From Nitrosomonadales bacterium (GTDB taxonomy: Bacteria > Pseudomonadota > Gammaproteobacteria > Burkholderiales > Gallionellaceae), in contig JACQYW010000018.1 of assembly GCA_016208015.1 (NCBI GenBank), positions 1 to 51,942 of the forward strand: a stretch of 51,942 nt of DNA, read 5' to 3'. Positions 19,863 to 29,926 of this stretch are shown piece by piece (position 1 is the stretch's first letter; each line of letters begins with the position of its first letter). Under the pieces are notes generated by a model. It searched no databases. It saw only the letters and a program-made list of their open reading frames with translations, and was not told the origin of the DNA. The translations under genes were made by a program, and so were the position numbers.

Positions 19863-21242
19863 ATGGATCAATCGAATCGTTACTCGGATCTGAGCCTTAA
19901 AGAAGAAGACCTGATCAAGAACGGCGGCCATATTCTGGTTGCTTACACCATGACCCCGGCAGCCGGCGTCGGCTATCTGGAAGCGGCAGCGCACATCGCC
20001 GCCGAATCTTCCACCGGCACCAACGTCGAAGTGAGCACCACCGACGAATTCACCAAGGGCGTGGACGCGCTGGTGTACTTCATCGACGAAGCCAAGGGCA
20101 TCATGAAGGTGGCTTATCCGAATGACCTGTTCGACCGCAACGTGACCGACGGCCGCGCGATGATCGTTTCCTTCCTGACGCTGGCGATTGGTAACAACCA
20201 GGGCATGGGGGACATTGAAAATCTGCAGATGCAAGACTTCTACGTTCCGCCGCGCATGCTGCAACTGTTCGACGGTCCCGCCAAGGACATCACTGACCTG
20301 TGGCGCATCCTGGGCCGCCCGGTCAAGGACGGCGGCTACATCTCCGGCACCATCATCAAGCCGAAGCTGGGTCTGCGTCCCGAGCCTTTCGCCAAGGCTG
20401 CTTACCAGTTCTGGCTGGGTGGCGACTTCATCAAGAACGACGAGCCGCAAGGCAACCAGGTGTTCTGCCCGATCAAGAAGGTTTTGCCCCTCGTTTACGA
20501 CGCGATGAAACGCGCCCAGGACGAAACCGGCCAGGCCAAGCTGTTCTCGATGAACATCACCGCCGATGACCACTATGAAATGTGTGCCCGTGCCGACTAT
20601 GCGCTGGAGACATTCGGCCCGGACGCAGACAAGGTCGCGTTCCTGGTTGACGGTTATGTCGGCGGCCCCGGCATGATCACGACAGCCCGTCGCCAATATG
20701 CAAGCCAGTACCTGCACTACCACCGTGCCGGTCACGGCGCCGTGACATCGCCTTCTTCCAAGCGCGGCTACACCGCGTTCGTGCTGGCCAAGATGTCCCG
20801 TCTGCAAGGCGCGTCCGGCATCCACGTCGGCACGATGGGCTTCGGCAAGATGGAAGGCGGCAAGGACGACAAGGTCATCGCCTACATGATCGAGCGCGAC
20901 AGCTGCCAGGGTCCGTTCTACCATCAAGAGTGGTACGGCATGAAGCCGACGACACCGATCATCTCCGGCGGCATGAACGCGCTGCGTCTGCCAGGCTTCT
21001 TCCAGAACCTCGGCCACGGCAACGTGATCAACACCGCAGGCGGCGGATCCTACGGCCACATCGACAGCCCGGCAGCCGGCGCGATCTCCCTGCGCCAGGC
21101 TTACGAGTGCTGGAAAGCCGGTGCTGACCCGATCCAGTGGGCGAAGGAACACAAAGAGTTTGCGCGTGCTTTCGAGTCGTTCCCGAAAGATTCCGACAAA
21201 CTGTTCCCGGGCTGGCGCGAAAAACTGGGCGTACACAAGTAA
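19863..21242 (+). CDS. cbbM: RuBisCO, form II large subunit
   Basis: Fixes CO2 onto ribulose 1,5-bisphosphate to give two 3-phosphoglycerate. The 459-residue protein matches form II numbering: catalytic Lys166 in [11 protein letters not shown] and the carbamylated Lys191 in [14 protein letters not shown], with the adjacent Asp193 and Glu194 metal ligands. There is no small-subunit gene, as expected for form II. Form II enzymes have poor CO2/O2 specificity and suit high-CO2, low-oxygen habitats, in line with the carbonic anhydrase gene downstream. An intrinsic terminator follows before cbbQ, so cbbM mRNA should be the most abundant in the operon. Confidence 0.98.
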   Translation: MDQSNRYSDLSLKEEDLIKNGGHILVAYTMTPAAGVGYLEAAAHIAAESSTGTNVEVSTTDEFTKGVDALVYFIDEAKGIMKVAYPNDLFDRNVTDGRAMIVSFLTLAIGNNQGMGDIENLQMQDFYVPPRMLQLFDGPAKDITDLWRILGRPVKDGGYISGTIIKPKLGLRPEPFAKAAYQFWLGGDFIKNDEPQGNQVFCPIKKVLPLVYDAMKRAQDETGQAKLFSMNITADDHYEMCARADYALETFGPDADKVAFLVDGYVGGPGMITTARRQYASQYLHYHRAGHGAVTSPSSKRGYTAFVLAKMSRLQGASGIHVGTMGFGKMEGGKDDKVIAYMIERDSCQGPFYHQEWYGMKPTTPIISGGMNALRLPGFFQNLGHGNVINTAGGGSYGHIDSPAAGAISLRQAYECWKAGADPIQWAKEHKEFARAFESFPKDSDKLFPGWREKLGVHK

Positions 21243-21268
21243 GCTCAGGCAGTATCGAAGCAAAAATG

Positions 21269-21295
21269 CGCCCCCACCAGTTGGGGGCGTTTTTT
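21269..21295 (+). terminator. Intrinsic terminator between cbbM and cbbQ
   Basis: A 7-bp GC stem (CGCCCCC / GGGGGCG) with a 7-base loop is followed by six T residues, 26 bases after the cbbM stop. It probably ends most transcripts and lets a fraction read through into cbbQ-cbbO. Confidence 0.88.
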
Positions 21296-21353
21296 CTCCG
21301 GGAAGCAAGACCGTTGGACTCACACGGAAATAGAGTCGAAGAAGGAGTGCGCA

Positions 21354-22157
21354 ATGGATAGCAAAGAACAGTACAAGGTTCACAAGCAACCGTTCTATCA
21401 GACACAGGGCGACGAAGTCGCGCTATACGAAGCGGCGTACAAGGCACGCCTGCCTGTGATGGTGAAAGGACCGACCGGTTGCGGAAAATCGCGTTTCATC
21501 GAATACATGGCGTGGAAACTCAACAAGCCGCTGATCACCGTGGCGTGTAACGAGGACATGACGGCGAGCGACCTGGTCGGTCGCTACCTGCTCGATGCCA
21601 ACGGCACACGCTGGCTGGATGGTCCGCTGACCACGGCCGCGCGCATCGGCGCCATCTGCTATCTGGACGAGATCGTCGAAGCCCGCCAGGACACGACAGT
21701 TGTGATCCACCCGCTCACCGACCACCGCCGCACCCTGCCGCTGGACAAGAAGGGCGAGTTGCTCGAAGCGCACCCGGATTTCCAGCTGGTGATCTCGTAC
21801 AACCCCGGCTATCAGAGCCTGATGAAGGATCTGAAGCAATCGACCAAGCAGCGCTTCACCGCGTTTGAGTTCGATTATCCGGAAGCGACGATCGAAGCGG
21901 ATATCCTGAGCAAGGAAGCAGGCATCGAAGTCGGGCTGGCTACACAGCTGGTGAAGATCGGCCATGCCGCGCGCAACCTCAAAGGACATGGTTTGGACGA
22001 AGGCATCTCCACGCGCCTGCTTGTTTATGCAGCCACCCTGATCAAGGGCGGCGTTGCGCCGAAAGCCGCTTGCCGTATGGCGATGGTGCGCCCGATCACC
22101 GACGACGCGGATATCCGCGACACACTGGATCACGCCATCGACGCGACCTTCGCCTAG
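21354..22157 (+). CDS. cbbQ: CbbQ, MoxR-type AAA+ RuBisCO activase subunit
   Basis: A 267-residue AAA+ ATPase of the MoxR/NorQ type. It has Walker A GPTGCGKS with Lys45, Walker B ICYLDEIVEA and a sensor region ISYNPGYQ. With CbbO it forms an activase that removes inhibitory sugar phosphates from RuBisCO; the CbbQ2-CbbO2 pair serves form II enzymes. It has a good ribosome site (AAGGAG) 58 bases past the terminator T-run and lies only 4 bases from cbbO, so the two are cotranscribed. Confidence 0.95.
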   Translation: MDSKEQYKVHKQPFYQTQGDEVALYEAAYKARLPVMVKGPTGCGKSRFIEYMAWKLNKPLITVACNEDMTASDLVGRYLLDANGTRWLDGPLTTAARIGAICYLDEIVEARQDTTVVIHPLTDHRRTLPLDKKGELLEAHPDFQLVISYNPGYQSLMKDLKQSTKQRFTAFEFDYPEATIEADILSKEAGIEVGLATQLVKIGHAARNLKGHGLDEGISTRLLVYAATLIKGGVAPKAACRMAMVRPITDDADIRDTLDHAIDATFA

Positions 22158-22161
22158 AGCC

Positions 22162-24426
22162 ATGTCAACGCAAACGGTAGCCATCCCGGAAGACCTGCAA
22201 ACCTACTGGTCGCAACTCGACTGTGGTTTTCCGCGCGTGGCAGAAGTCTTTCCGGACTGCATGCGCGAAGCGCTGGTGTTGCTGTCCGGCGATGGTGTGG
22301 CTGCGTACATCGAGCACGCGCGCTTCCTCGGCAAGATGGGGCGCGGCGCCGAACCTATCCTGATCTTCCTGGAAGAGTGGCCGGAGGTGGCCAAACAGGT
22401 CGGCGAGGATACGCTGACCGACATCATGCTGTTCATCCGCAAGATGTGGAAGTCGCCCAACAGCAAAGCCATAACACCGTTCCTGCAATCGCTGCCGGTA
22501 ACGGCGCGCAGGTTGCCCACTCGCAGCCAAATGAGCGATTACCTCGCCATCGCGCTTGAGTTGATGGAGCGCACCACCGGTTCGGTGCACGGCATCCACC
22601 AGACCTTCCCCAGTCCCGGCTTGCCGGAGATGTTCAAACAGATCCCGGCGTTGCTCGGCCAGCTGTCGTTGGCCGGCCTGAAGAACTGGGTGGATTACGG
22701 GGTGCGTTATTACGACGACCATCCGGATCGTCAGATCGAATATTTCAGCTTGCAGTCGGCTGATAGCCGCGCAGTGTTGCAACGCGAACGGCATGGCACC
22801 TTGCTGGTGGACAACGATCGCAAGCTCGGCATGTATCTGCGCGGCCTGTGGCAGGACGGGGACATGCTGATCCCCTACTCCAGCGCGTTCGACGAGCTGC
22901 GCAAGCCGATCCCCTATTACGACAAGCTGGGCATCCGCTTGCCGGACGTGTTCGACGATGCCAACGGCATAGAGGGCATCGACCGTTACCGCGCCACGCT
23001 GGCGCACATCATGGGCCACCGGCGCTGGACCAGGGCCATCATCGCCGACAACATGAGTCCGTTCCAGCGCATGGCAGTGGAGTTCCTCGAGGACAGCCGG
23101 GTGGAATGTCTGGCGATGCGCGAATATCCGGGCCTGCGCCGTATCTTTGCCGCCTTGCACCCTGTTCCGGCAGAAGACGCCTGCGACATTCAAAAGGAAT
23201 CCACCGTGCGTCACCGGCTGGCGATGCTGTCGCGCGCCATCCTTGATCCGCATCATCCTTACCGGAATGCCCACATCATCGAGTTCGCGCAACGTTTTCA
23301 TGCGCTGATGGATCACAGCGAGGCCGGCACACAGGCGATGGCCGAGCTGGCGATCACCTTCATCGCGAAGACCCGCTTGCCGAGCGACAACTTCGCCAGC
23401 ACGCACTTCACCGATACGGTGGTCGATTACCGCGACGACAACCGCCAGATGTGGAAATTCATCGAAGAGGGCGACGAGGAAGAAGCCTTCGATGAACCGC
23501 GCAAGATCGAACCGGGCGAGAAGCTGGAAGGCCTGCCGCCGCGCCACTATCACGAATGGGACTACAACAGCCAAAGCTACCGGCCCGACTGGGTGAGCGT
23601 GTATGAAGGACTGCACCCGTCCGGCAAGGCGTCCGACATCGACAAATTGCTGGAAAAACATGCCGCACTGGCCAAGCGTCTGAAGAAGCTGCTCGACCTG
23701 CTCAAGCCGCAGGACAAGGTGCGCATCCGCTATCAGGAAGAAGGCAGCGAACTGGATCTGGATGTCGCCATCCGTTCGCTCATCGACTACAAGAGTGGTG
23801 CGCAGCCCGACCCGCGCATCAACATGAGCCACCGCAACGACGGCCGCAACATCGCGGTGATGGTGCTGCTCGATCTGTCCGAGTCGCTCAATGAAAAAGC
23901 GGCAGGCAGCGAGCAGACCATTCTCGAATTGAGCCAGGAGGCAGTCACGCTGCTGGGCTGGGCGGTGGAAAAACTGGGCGATCCGTTCGCCATCGCCGGC
24001 TTCCATTCCAACACGCGCCACGATGTGCGCTATCTGCACATCAAGGGATACAGCGAGAAGTGGGACGATGAAGTGAAGGGCCGGCTGGCGGCGATGGAAG
24101 CCAGTTATTCCACGCGCATGGGTGCCGCGATGCGCCATGCCGGACATTACCTGGAGAAACAGCAGGCCGACAAGAAACTGATGCTGATCCTGACCGATGG
24201 ACAGCCTGCCGACATCGATAGCAAGGACGGCGAGATGCTGATCGCGGATGCGCGCCAGGCGGTGAAAGAACTGGACCGGCAGGGCATCTACAGCTACTGC
24301 ATCAACCTGGACCCCAAGGCCGACGAGTATGTGGCGGACATCTTCGGCCAGCAGTACACCATCGTCGATAACGTGGCGCAATTACCCGCCAAATTGCCGG
24401 AACTTTTCATTTCATTGACCAAATAG
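22162..24426 (+). CDS. cbbO: CbbO, von Willebrand A-domain RuBisCO activase subunit
   Basis: A 754-residue partner of CbbQ that contacts RuBisCO. The C-terminal von Willebrand factor A domain (about residues 560-750) keeps the metal-ion-dependent adhesion motif DLSES with Asp571, and TDGQPAD near its end. The long N-terminal part (about 1-550) is typical of CbbO. The start MSTQTVAIPEDLQ at 22162 lies just after the cbbQ stop; an in-frame start at 22054 lies inside cbbQ and was not used. The 69-bp gap to fbp has a fresh AGAGGAG ribosome site. Confidence 0.94.
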   Translation: MSTQTVAIPEDLQTYWSQLDCGFPRVAEVFPDCMREALVLLSGDGVAAYIEHARFLGKMGRGAEPILIFLEEWPEVAKQVGEDTLTDIMLFIRKMWKSPNSKAITPFLQSLPVTARRLPTRSQMSDYLAIALELMERTTGSVHGIHQTFPSPGLPEMFKQIPALLGQLSLAGLKNWVDYGVRYYDDHPDRQIEYFSLQSADSRAVLQRERHGTLLVDNDRKLGMYLRGLWQDGDMLIPYSSAFDELRKPIPYYDKLGIRLPDVFDDANGIEGIDRYRATLAHIMGHRRWTRAIIADNMSPFQRMAVEFLEDSRVECLAMREYPGLRRIFAALHPVPAEDACDIQKESTVRHRLAMLSRAILDPHHPYRNAHIIEFAQRFHALMDHSEAGTQAMAELAITFIAKTRLPSDNFASTHFTDTVVDYRDDNRQMWKFIEEGDEEEAFDEPRKIEPGEKLEGLPPRHYHEWDYNSQSYRPDWVSVYEGLHPSGKASDIDKLLEKHAALAKRLKKLLDLLKPQDKVRIRYQEEGSELDLDVAIRSLIDYKSGAQPDPRINMSHRNDGRNIAVMVLLDLSESLNEKAAGSEQTILELSQEAVTLLGWAVEKLGDPFAIAGFHSNTRHDVRYLHIKGYSEKWDDEVKGRLAAMEASYSTRMGAAMRHAGHYLEKQQADKKLMLILTDGQPADIDSKDGEMLIADARQAVKELDRQGIYSYCINLDPKADEYVADIFGQQYTIVDNVAQLPAKLPELFISLTK

Positions 24427-24495
24427 CCGTAGAGAGCAAAGTGTAAAAGCTGTAAAATCCGTTAGTTGTAAAAATTCAATCAGAGGAGAGCAGTA

Positions 24496-25497
24496 ATGAG
24501 CAAAAGTTTGATCCAGTTCATCATCGAAGAACAACGCCACATCCCCGGCGCGACCGGCGATTTCACCGGTCTGCTCAGCGATGTCATTTCCGCCTGCAAG
24601 CAGATCGCACACGACGTCAACAAGGGCGCGTTGATCGGCGTATTGGGCAGCGCGGGTAGCGAAAACGTGCAAGGCGAAACCCAGAAGAAACTGGACATCA
24701 TCACCAACGAAGTGTTCATCAAGGCCAACGAGTGGAGCGGCCACCTGGCGGCGATGGCTTCCGAAGAGATGGACGATATCTACCCGATCCCGGCCAAGTA
24801 CCCCAAGGGCAAATACCTCATCACTTTCGACCCGCTGGACGGCTCCTCCAACATCGACGTGAACATCTCCGTCGGTACCATCTTCTCCATTCTGCGTTGC
24901 CCAGAAGGCGTGACCAACCCGACCGCTGCCGACTTCATGCAGCCCGGCACCAAGCAAATCTGCGCCGGTTATGCACTGTACGGCCCGAACACCATGATGG
25001 TGCTCACCACCGGCCACGGCGTGAACGGCTTCACCCTGGACCGCGATGTCGGCGAGTTCTTCCTGACCCACCCGAACATGACCATCCCGGAAGACACCGC
25101 CGAGTTCGCCATCAACATGTCCAACCAGCGCTACTGGGAGAAGCCCGTGCAGCGTTACGTCGAAGAGTGCGTCAAGGGCAAGGACGGCGGCCGTGAGAAG
25201 AACTTCAACATGCGCTGGGTCGCTTCCATGGTTGCCGAAGTGCACCGTATCCTGACCCGCGGCGGCATCTTCATGTATCCGTTCGACACCAAGGATCCGG
25301 CCAAGGCAGGCAAACTGCGCCTGATGTACGAAGCCAACCCGATGTCGTTCATCGTCGAGCAGGCAGGCGGCATGAGCTCCACCGGCCGCGAGCGCATCAT
25401 GGAACTGAAGCCCAGCGGTCTGCACCAACGCGTGCCCGTCATCCTCGGTTCGAAGAAGGAAGTCGAGCGCATTGTGGGTTATCACAAGGGAGCATAA
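24496..25497 (+). CDS. fbp: Fructose-1,6-bisphosphatase, class 1
   Basis: Removes the 1-phosphate of fructose 1,6-bisphosphate (and possibly sedoheptulose bisphosphate) in the Calvin cycle and gluconeogenesis. The 333 residues have the Mg-binding motif [20 protein letters not shown] and the late active-site stretch [20 protein letters not shown]. Its place in the cbb operon fits regeneration of the CO2 acceptor; the next gene, purE, starts three bases after its stop. Complete and normal in length. Confidence 0.96.
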   Translation: MSKSLIQFIIEEQRHIPGATGDFTGLLSDVISACKQIAHDVNKGALIGVLGSAGSENVQGETQKKLDIITNEVFIKANEWSGHLAAMASEEMDDIYPIPAKYPKGKYLITFDPLDGSSNIDVNISVGTIFSILRCPEGVTNPTAADFMQPGTKQICAGYALYGPNTMMVLTTGHGVNGFTLDRDVGEFFLTHPNMTIPEDTAEFAINMSNQRYWEKPVQRYVEECVKGKDGGREKNFNMRWVASMVAEVHRILTRGGIFMYPFDTKDPAKAGKLRLMYEANPMSFIVEQAGGMSSTGRERIMELKPSGLHQRVPVILGSKKEVERIVGYHKGA

Positions 25498-25500
25498 GAC

Positions 25501-25995
25501 ATGGCCAAGCCGCTCGTTTCCATCGTGATGGGCAGTTCGAATGATTGGGAGATCATGCAGCAGGCCGCGCGTGCGCTACAGGATTTCGGCGTGACGTTCG
25601 ACGCCCGCGTCATCTCGGCGCACCGTTCGCCCGACCTGTTGTTCGACTACATCAAAGATATGAGCGCGCAAGGCGTGCAATGTTTCATCGCCGGTGCGGG
25701 CGGTGCGGCGCATCTGGCCGGTGTCATCGCCGGCAAGACCACGCTGCCCGTGCTGGGCGTCCCCATCCCCTCCAAATATCTGAAGGGCATGGACTCATTA
25801 CTGTCCATCGTGCAGATGCCGAAAGGCATTCCCGTGGCGACCTTCGCCATCGGCGAAGCGGGTGCGGCGAATGCGGGATTGTTCGCCGTTTCCATGCTGG
25901 CACTGAACGACAAAGCGTTGGCGCAAAAACTCGCCGACTATCGCAAGAAACAAGCGGAACAGATCGCTGCAACCACATTACCTGCCCTGAGCTGA
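25501..25995 (+). CDS. purE: N5-carboxyaminoimidazole ribonucleotide mutase (PurE)
   Basis: Rearranges N5-CAIR to CAIR in purine synthesis. The 164-residue class I PurE has the signatures [22 protein letters not shown] and [12 protein letters not shown]. It is tightly coupled to fbp (3 bp) and purC (1 bp). The ATP-dependent partner purK is not in this window; PurE with PurK uses bicarbonate, so a bicarbonate-consuming step shares an operon with carbonic anhydrase. Confidence 0.96.
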   Translation: MAKPLVSIVMGSSNDWEIMQQAARALQDFGVTFDARVISAHRSPDLLFDYIKDMSAQGVQCFIAGAGGAAHLAGVIAGKTTLPVLGVPIPSKYLKGMDSLLSIVQMPKGIPVATFAIGEAGAANAGLFAVSMLALNDKALAQKLADYRKKQAEQIAATTLPALS

Positions 25996-25996
25996 C

Positions 25997-26881
25997 ATGA
26001 GCGCATTACACGAATCCAACCTGACCAGCCTGAAGTTCCTGCACCGCGGCAAGGTGCGCGACCTGTATGAAGTCGACGCTGACCATCTGCTGATCGTGCA
26101 GACAGACCGTCTCTCCGCGTTCGATGTTATCCTGCCGACCCCCATCCTCGGCAAGGGCGAGGTGCTCACCGCAGTGTCCAATTTCTGGTTCAAGAAACTG
26201 GCGAACGTGATCCCAAACCATCTTTCCGGCATCGACCCTGAGTCGGTGGTGAAGACCGAAGCGGAGAAAGAGCAGGTGCGCGGCCGCGCCTTCGTCACCA
26301 AGAAACTGAAGCCGTTGCCCATCGAGGCCATCGTGCGCGGCTATCTGGTCGGCTCCGGTTGGAAGGACTACAAGAAGACCGGCGCTGTGTGCGGCATTCA
26401 ACTGCCCGCGGGCATGCAAGAAGCGCAGAAGCTGCCGAAACCGCTGTTCACGCCTTCGACCAAGGCGGCAGCAGGCGAACACGACGAGAACATCTCGTTC
26501 GAGGAAGCCAAGAAACTGCTGGGTGCAGACATGGCCGAGCAGGTCAAGAACGCCACGCTCGCGCTGTACACCCAGGCGGCAGATTACGCGCTCACCCGCG
26601 GCATCATCATCGCCGACACCAAGTTCGAGTTCGGCACGGATGCATCGGGCAAGCTGTACCTGATCGATGAAGCGCTGACACCCGACTCTTCGCGCTTCTG
26701 GCCCGCCGACCAGTACAAGGTCGGCAGCAATCCGCCCAGCTTCGACAAACAGTTCGTGCGCGACTGGCTGGAGTCTTCCGGCTGGAATAAACAGCCGCCC
26801 GCACCGCAGGTGCCAGCCGATGTGCTGCAAAGGACCGCCGACAAATACCGCGAAGCGCAGCGACTCTTGACGGGCGCATGA
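25997..26881 (+). CDS. purC: SAICAR synthetase (PurC)
   Basis: Joins CAIR and aspartate with ATP to give SAICAR, the step after PurE. The 294 residues begin with an N-terminal [13 protein letters not shown] nucleotide loop, with [20 protein letters not shown] and the later [12 protein letters not shown] signature. The start is one base after the purE stop, and the last four bases (ATGA) overlap the carbonic anhydrase start, so the three are translationally coupled. The length is like that of the longer proteobacterial PurC. Confidence 0.96.
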   Translation: MSALHESNLTSLKFLHRGKVRDLYEVDADHLLIVQTDRLSAFDVILPTPILGKGEVLTAVSNFWFKKLANVIPNHLSGIDPESVVKTEAEKEQVRGRAFVTKKLKPLPIEAIVRGYLVGSGWKDYKKTGAVCGIQLPAGMQEAQKLPKPLFTPSTKAAAGEHDENISFEEAKKLLGADMAEQVKNATLALYTQAADYALTRGIIIADTKFEFGTDASGKLYLIDEALTPDSSRFWPADQYKVGSNPPSFDKQFVRDWLESSGWNKQPPAPQVPADVLQRTADKYREAQRLLTGA

Positions 26882-27513
26882 GCAGCGCTACCACGCAACT
26901 CATTGAAGGCTTCCGCCGTTTCCGCGAGCAGCATTTCGAAAGTCACGACAACCTCTACCAGCAACTGGTGAATCAGGGCCAGACCCCAAAGATACTGGTG
27001 GTCGCCTGCTGCGATTCGCGTGTCGACCCGGCACTGGTGTTCGATTGCGATCCTGGCGACCTGTTCGTCATCCGCAATGTCGCCAATCTGGTTCCGCCGC
27101 TCGAAGACCATCACGGCCATCACGGCACCACCGCCGCCATCGAATACGGCGTGAACTATCTCGGTGTCGGGCACATCATCGTGCTGGGCCACGCGCACTG
27201 CGGCGGCATCGATGCACTGGTCAAAACGGGAGGCGTCTGTGCCAGCGGTTCATACATCGACGACTGGATGTGCCTGGTGGAAAGTGCGCGCGCCGAGGTG
27301 ATGGCAGAGATGCCGCAGGCGCCGTTGGCAGAAAAGGAACGCGCCTGCGAACAGCGCGCGATCCTGGTCTCGCTGGCTAACCTGATGACGTTTCCGTGGA
27401 TACGCGAGCGCGTGGAGAACGATTCGCTGGCTTTGCACGGCTGGTATTTCGATATCGAGCACGGACAGTTGCTACAATACGATGCAAGCGTCCGACAGTT
27501 CGCAGAGCTGTAA
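26878..27513 (+). CDS. Beta-class carbonic anhydrase
   Basis: Zinc enzyme interconverting CO2 and bicarbonate. The 211 residues contain the zinc-binding and Asp/Arg dyad motif CCDSRVDP (Cys45, Asp46, Arg48) and HAHCGGI (histidine and cysteine ligands). There is no signal peptide, so it is cytoplasmic. It closes the operon cbbM-cbbQ-cbbO-fbp-purE-purC and would supply CO2 to the form II RuBisCO and bicarbonate to purine synthesis. Its stop codon abuts the stop of the convergent DUF4124 gene (TAA next to TTA). Confidence 0.94.
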   Translation: MSSATTQLIEGFRRFREQHFESHDNLYQQLVNQGQTPKILVVACCDSRVDPALVFDCDPGDLFVIRNVANLVPPLEDHHGHHGTTAAIEYGVNYLGVGHIIVLGHAHCGGIDALVKTGGVCASGSYIDDWMCLVESARAEVMAEMPQAPLAEKERACEQRAILVSLANLMTFPWIRERVENDSLALHGWYFDIEHGQLLQYDASVRQFAEL

Positions 27514-28128
27514 TTACTTCTTCGGCTCAAGCCCCTTCAATTCGCGGTAACGCTGTTTGTCTGCAGCATAACGCGCCTTCACCGCTTCCATTTCCTTCTG
27601 GCTGGTGGCCAATTCCTTCTGGCGCTTGGCTACCAGAACTTCTGCCTCAGAGATATCCTCTGTCAAAGACTGCGGGATCTTTCGCCCCTTTTTGGTAAGT
27701 TCGTCGCTTTCCTTGTGCAGATCAACCAGACTTTCCTTGGCAGATTTCAACATCGTGCCATAGCTGTTGAAGCGAGCCTCGACCTGTAACAAGTTGCGGT
27801 CACGCGAAAGGTCGATCTCTTTCTCGTTGCTGTAGGTATTCAGCAAAGCTTCGTCGCGGCGTTTGGCTTCCTTGGCGGCTTTGGCGATCTCGGGATCGAC
27901 TTTGCTATCTTCCTGCTGCTTGATGTCGAAACCATCCTGGCGGTCCTTCAGGCGATTTTTCTCAAGGACTTTGGTGTCGCTGTTGGCATATTCCGGCGGA
28001 ATGGTTTCGCCATAGTGCGTGGTCCCGTTCTTGTCCACCCACTTGTACAGCTTGGCTTCGGCACTCACGGAAATCATCGCCGCGCACAAAGCCGCGGCAC
28101 ACACCAGCAATTTGGAATCGATCATCAT
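27514..28128 (-). CDS. Exported DUF4124 domain protein
   Basis: A 204-residue protein with a signal peptide ([19 protein letters not shown], cleavage before KLYKWVD). The mature N-terminus [21 protein letters not shown] is the DUF4124 pattern. The rest is highly charged and predicted to be coiled coil (about residues 75-200). Function unknown; probably periplasmic. Its ATG overlaps the pyrE stop (ATGATGA), so it is the second gene of a pyrE operon. A link with pyrimidine synthesis is not implied by the sequence. Confidence 0.85.
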   Translation of the reverse strand: MMIDSKLLVCAAALCAAMISVSAEAKLYKWVDKNGTTHYGETIPPEYANSDTKVLEKNRLKDRQDGFDIKQQEDSKVDPEIAKAAKEAKRRDEALLNTYSNEKEIDLSRDRNLLQVEARFNSYGTMLKSAKESLVDLHKESDELTKKGRKIPQSLTEDISEAEVLVAKRQKELATSQKEMEAVKARYAADKQRYRELKGLEPKK

Positions 28129-28766
28129 TTCACCCCGTAACGGTCACGATAAGTTTGCACCGCGTGCAGATTCTGCACCAGTTCAGCCTGCCCCTGCAAA
28201 TAAGCCAGCAGGTCGTCCAAAGCAGCGATGGAGACGACCGGCAGCCCGTAATCGCGTTTCACCTCCTGCACCGCCGACAACTCGCCCTGCCCGCGTTCCA
28301 TGCGGTCCAGCGCAATCACCACGCCGCACGGTGTGGCACCCGCCGCGCGGATAAGTTCGATGGATTCGCGCACCGAAGTACCCGCCGAGATCACATCGTC
28401 GATGATCAGCACCTTGCCCTGCAGCTTCGCCCCCACCGTATTGCCGCCCTCACCGTGGTCCTTGGCCTCCTTGCGGTTGAAGCAATAGGGCACGTTGCGT
28501 CCTTGCTCGGCCAAGGAGATGGAAGTACCCGCTACCAGCGGGATACCCTTGTAGGCAGGGCCAAACAACATGTTGAACTCCACGCCCGAAGCCAGGATGG
28601 CCTGGGCATAGAACTGGCAAAGCTCGCGCAAGGCGGCGCCGTCCTGGAACAACCCGGAATTGAAGAAATAGGGCGAAAGGCGACCGGCCTTGGTCTGAAA
28701 CTCGCCGAAACGCAGCACATTCTGCGCGACGGCGAAGCGGATGAAATCCTGGCGGTATGCGTGCAT
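28125..28766 (-). CDS. pyrE: Orotate phosphoribosyltransferase
   Basis: Adds phosphoribose to orotate in UMP synthesis. The PRPP-binding motif [16 protein letters not shown] is clear and the N-terminal [14 protein letters not shown] stretch binds orotate. I chose the ATG at 28766 ([12 protein letters not shown], 213 residues, the normal family length) in place of 28802, because 28802 lies inside the TATAAT box shared with xth. The gene is divergent from xth and overlaps the following DUF4124 gene by four bases. Confidence 0.94.
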   Translation of the reverse strand: MHAYRQDFIRFAVAQNVLRFGEFQTKAGRLSPYFFNSGLFQDGAALRELCQFYAQAILASGVEFNMLFGPAYKGIPLVAGTSISLAEQGRNVPYCFNRKEAKDHGEGGNTVGAKLQGKVLIIDDVISAGTSVRESIELIRAAGATPCGVVIALDRMERGQGELSAVQEVKRDYGLPVVSIAALDDLLAYLQGQAELVQNLHAVQTYRDRYGVK

Positions 28767-28800
28767 GGATAGCTTTGCAGATGGATTGGTAAGAGCCGCC

Positions 28801-28808
28801 ATTATAAT
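28801..28808. promoter_or_regulatory. Palindromic -10 box shared by pyrE and xth
   Basis: ATTATAAT is its own reverse complement, so it offers a perfect TATAAT to both strands: 28803-28808 for xth and 28806-28801 for pyrE. Good -35 boxes are not obvious on either side. Expected starts are about 28815 (xth) and 28794 (pyrE). Confidence 0.5.
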
Positions 28809-28835
28809 GCGCGGGCATATTCAACGAGAGACAAC

Positions 28836-29609
28836 ATGAGAATCATCACCCTCAACTTCAACGGCATCCGCTCCGCGTACAACAAGGGCTTCCTCGAATG
28901 GTTCGGCAAACAAAACGCCGACATCCTCTGCGTGCAGGAACTCAAGGCGCAAGCGCCGGACATGACCCCGGACATGCTCTCCCCGCACTGCTACCACGGC
29001 TATTTCCACTATGCCGAAAAAAAAGGTTACAGCGGCGTCGGCATCTACTGCAAACGCAAACCCGACAACGTGATCGTCGGCCTCGGCATCCCCGAGTTCG
29101 ACTTTGAAGGACGTTACATCGAAGCGCAGTTCGGCAAGCTCAGCGTGGTCTCGCTATATCTCCCTTCCGGTTCCAGCGGCGAAGAACGCCAGGCCGTGAA
29201 GTTCAAATTCCTCGAAGCCTTCATGCCGCACATGGTCGCGCTGATGAAGAGCGGTCGCGACGTGATCGTCTGCGGGGACTGGAACATCGCCCACACCGAG
29301 AAGGACCTGAAGAACTGGAAAGGCAACAAGAAGAACTCCGGCTTCCTTCCCGAAGAACGCGCCTGGCTCACCGAGCTATTCAACGATGTCGGCTTCATCG
29401 ACGTGTTCCGCAAACTGCACCCCGAACTCGAAGCCTACACATGGTGGTCGAACCGAGGGCAGGCCTGGGCGAAGGATGTGGGCTGGCGTTTGGACTACCA
29501 AGTCGCCACCCCTGCCATAGCCGCCAAAGCCATCCATACCGGCATCTACAAAGAACAACGTTTCAGCGACCATGCGCCGATGATGGTGGATTACGAAGTT
29601 GGGGTATGA
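28836..29609 (+). CDS. xth: Exodeoxyribonuclease III
   Basis: Apurinic/apyrimidinic endonuclease and 3'-5' exonuclease for base excision repair. The 257 residues contain the exonuclease/endonuclease/phosphatase motifs: LNFNGIRSAYNKG, LCVQELKAQ with the metal-binding Glu, CGDWNIAHTEKDLKN (Asp and Asn), and RLDYQVA with SDHAPMMVDYE at the end. It starts with a GAGAG ribosome site and is divergent from pyrE. Confidence 0.95.
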   Translation: MRIITLNFNGIRSAYNKGFLEWFGKQNADILCVQELKAQAPDMTPDMLSPHCYHGYFHYAEKKGYSGVGIYCKRKPDNVIVGLGIPEFDFEGRYIEAQFGKLSVVSLYLPSGSSGEERQAVKFKFLEAFMPHMVALMKSGRDVIVCGDWNIAHTEKDLKNWKGNKKNSGFLPEERAWLTELFNDVGFIDVFRKLHPELEAYTWWSNRGQAWAKDVGWRLDYQVATPAIAAKAIHTGIYKEQRFSDHAPMMVDYEVGV

Positions 29610-29638
29610 TTCAAATAACGACCTGACCACGTTCTGCT

Positions 29639-29923
29639 ATGACTGATCGCTACAAATTGATTTATCGGCAACATGCAGTCAAGCGCATGCACGAACGCTC
29701 GATCACCGAGCAGGAAGTGGCTGATGCGATTGCCAGCGGGGCCGTCATTGAAAGCTACCCGAACGACACGCCCTACCCCAGCGCTTTGTTATTGGGAATG
29801 GCGGGAACGAAAGCAATCCATGTCGTCTATGCTGACGCGAATGAAGATGGAATCAGAATCATCATCACCGTTTATGAACCCGATGCCGCAATTTGGCACG
29901 GTGACTTTAGAACGAGGAGGTAA
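29639..29923 (+). CDS. DUF4258 protein, candidate toxin of a toxin-antitoxin pair
   Basis: A 94-residue protein with the DUF4258 pattern: basic N-terminus (YKLIYRQHAVKRMHERSIT), the middle YPNDTPYPSALLLG and the C-terminal IHVVYADANEDGIRIIITVYEPD, a fold related to the RelE/BrnT group. Families of this kind act as RNases in toxin-antitoxin modules. It lies three bases ahead of a YgiT-type zinc-finger gene with a very strong ribosome site (GAGGAGG), the usual order for such pairs. Activity has not been shown for this protein and the toxin role is inferred. Confidence 0.82.
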   Translation: MTDRYKLIYRQHAVKRMHERSITEQEVADAIASGAVIESYPNDTPYPSALLLGMAGTKAIHVVYADANEDGIRIIITVYEPDAAIWHGDFRTRR

Positions 29924-29926
29924 ACC

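Noticed and set aside
22165..24381. 738-codon open frame antisense to cbbO
   Set aside because: Same effect of GC-rich codon bias; no domain and no ribosome site.
25501..25995. Missing purK next to purE as an anomaly
   Set aside because: purE and purK are often apart; absence from a 52-kb window says nothing.
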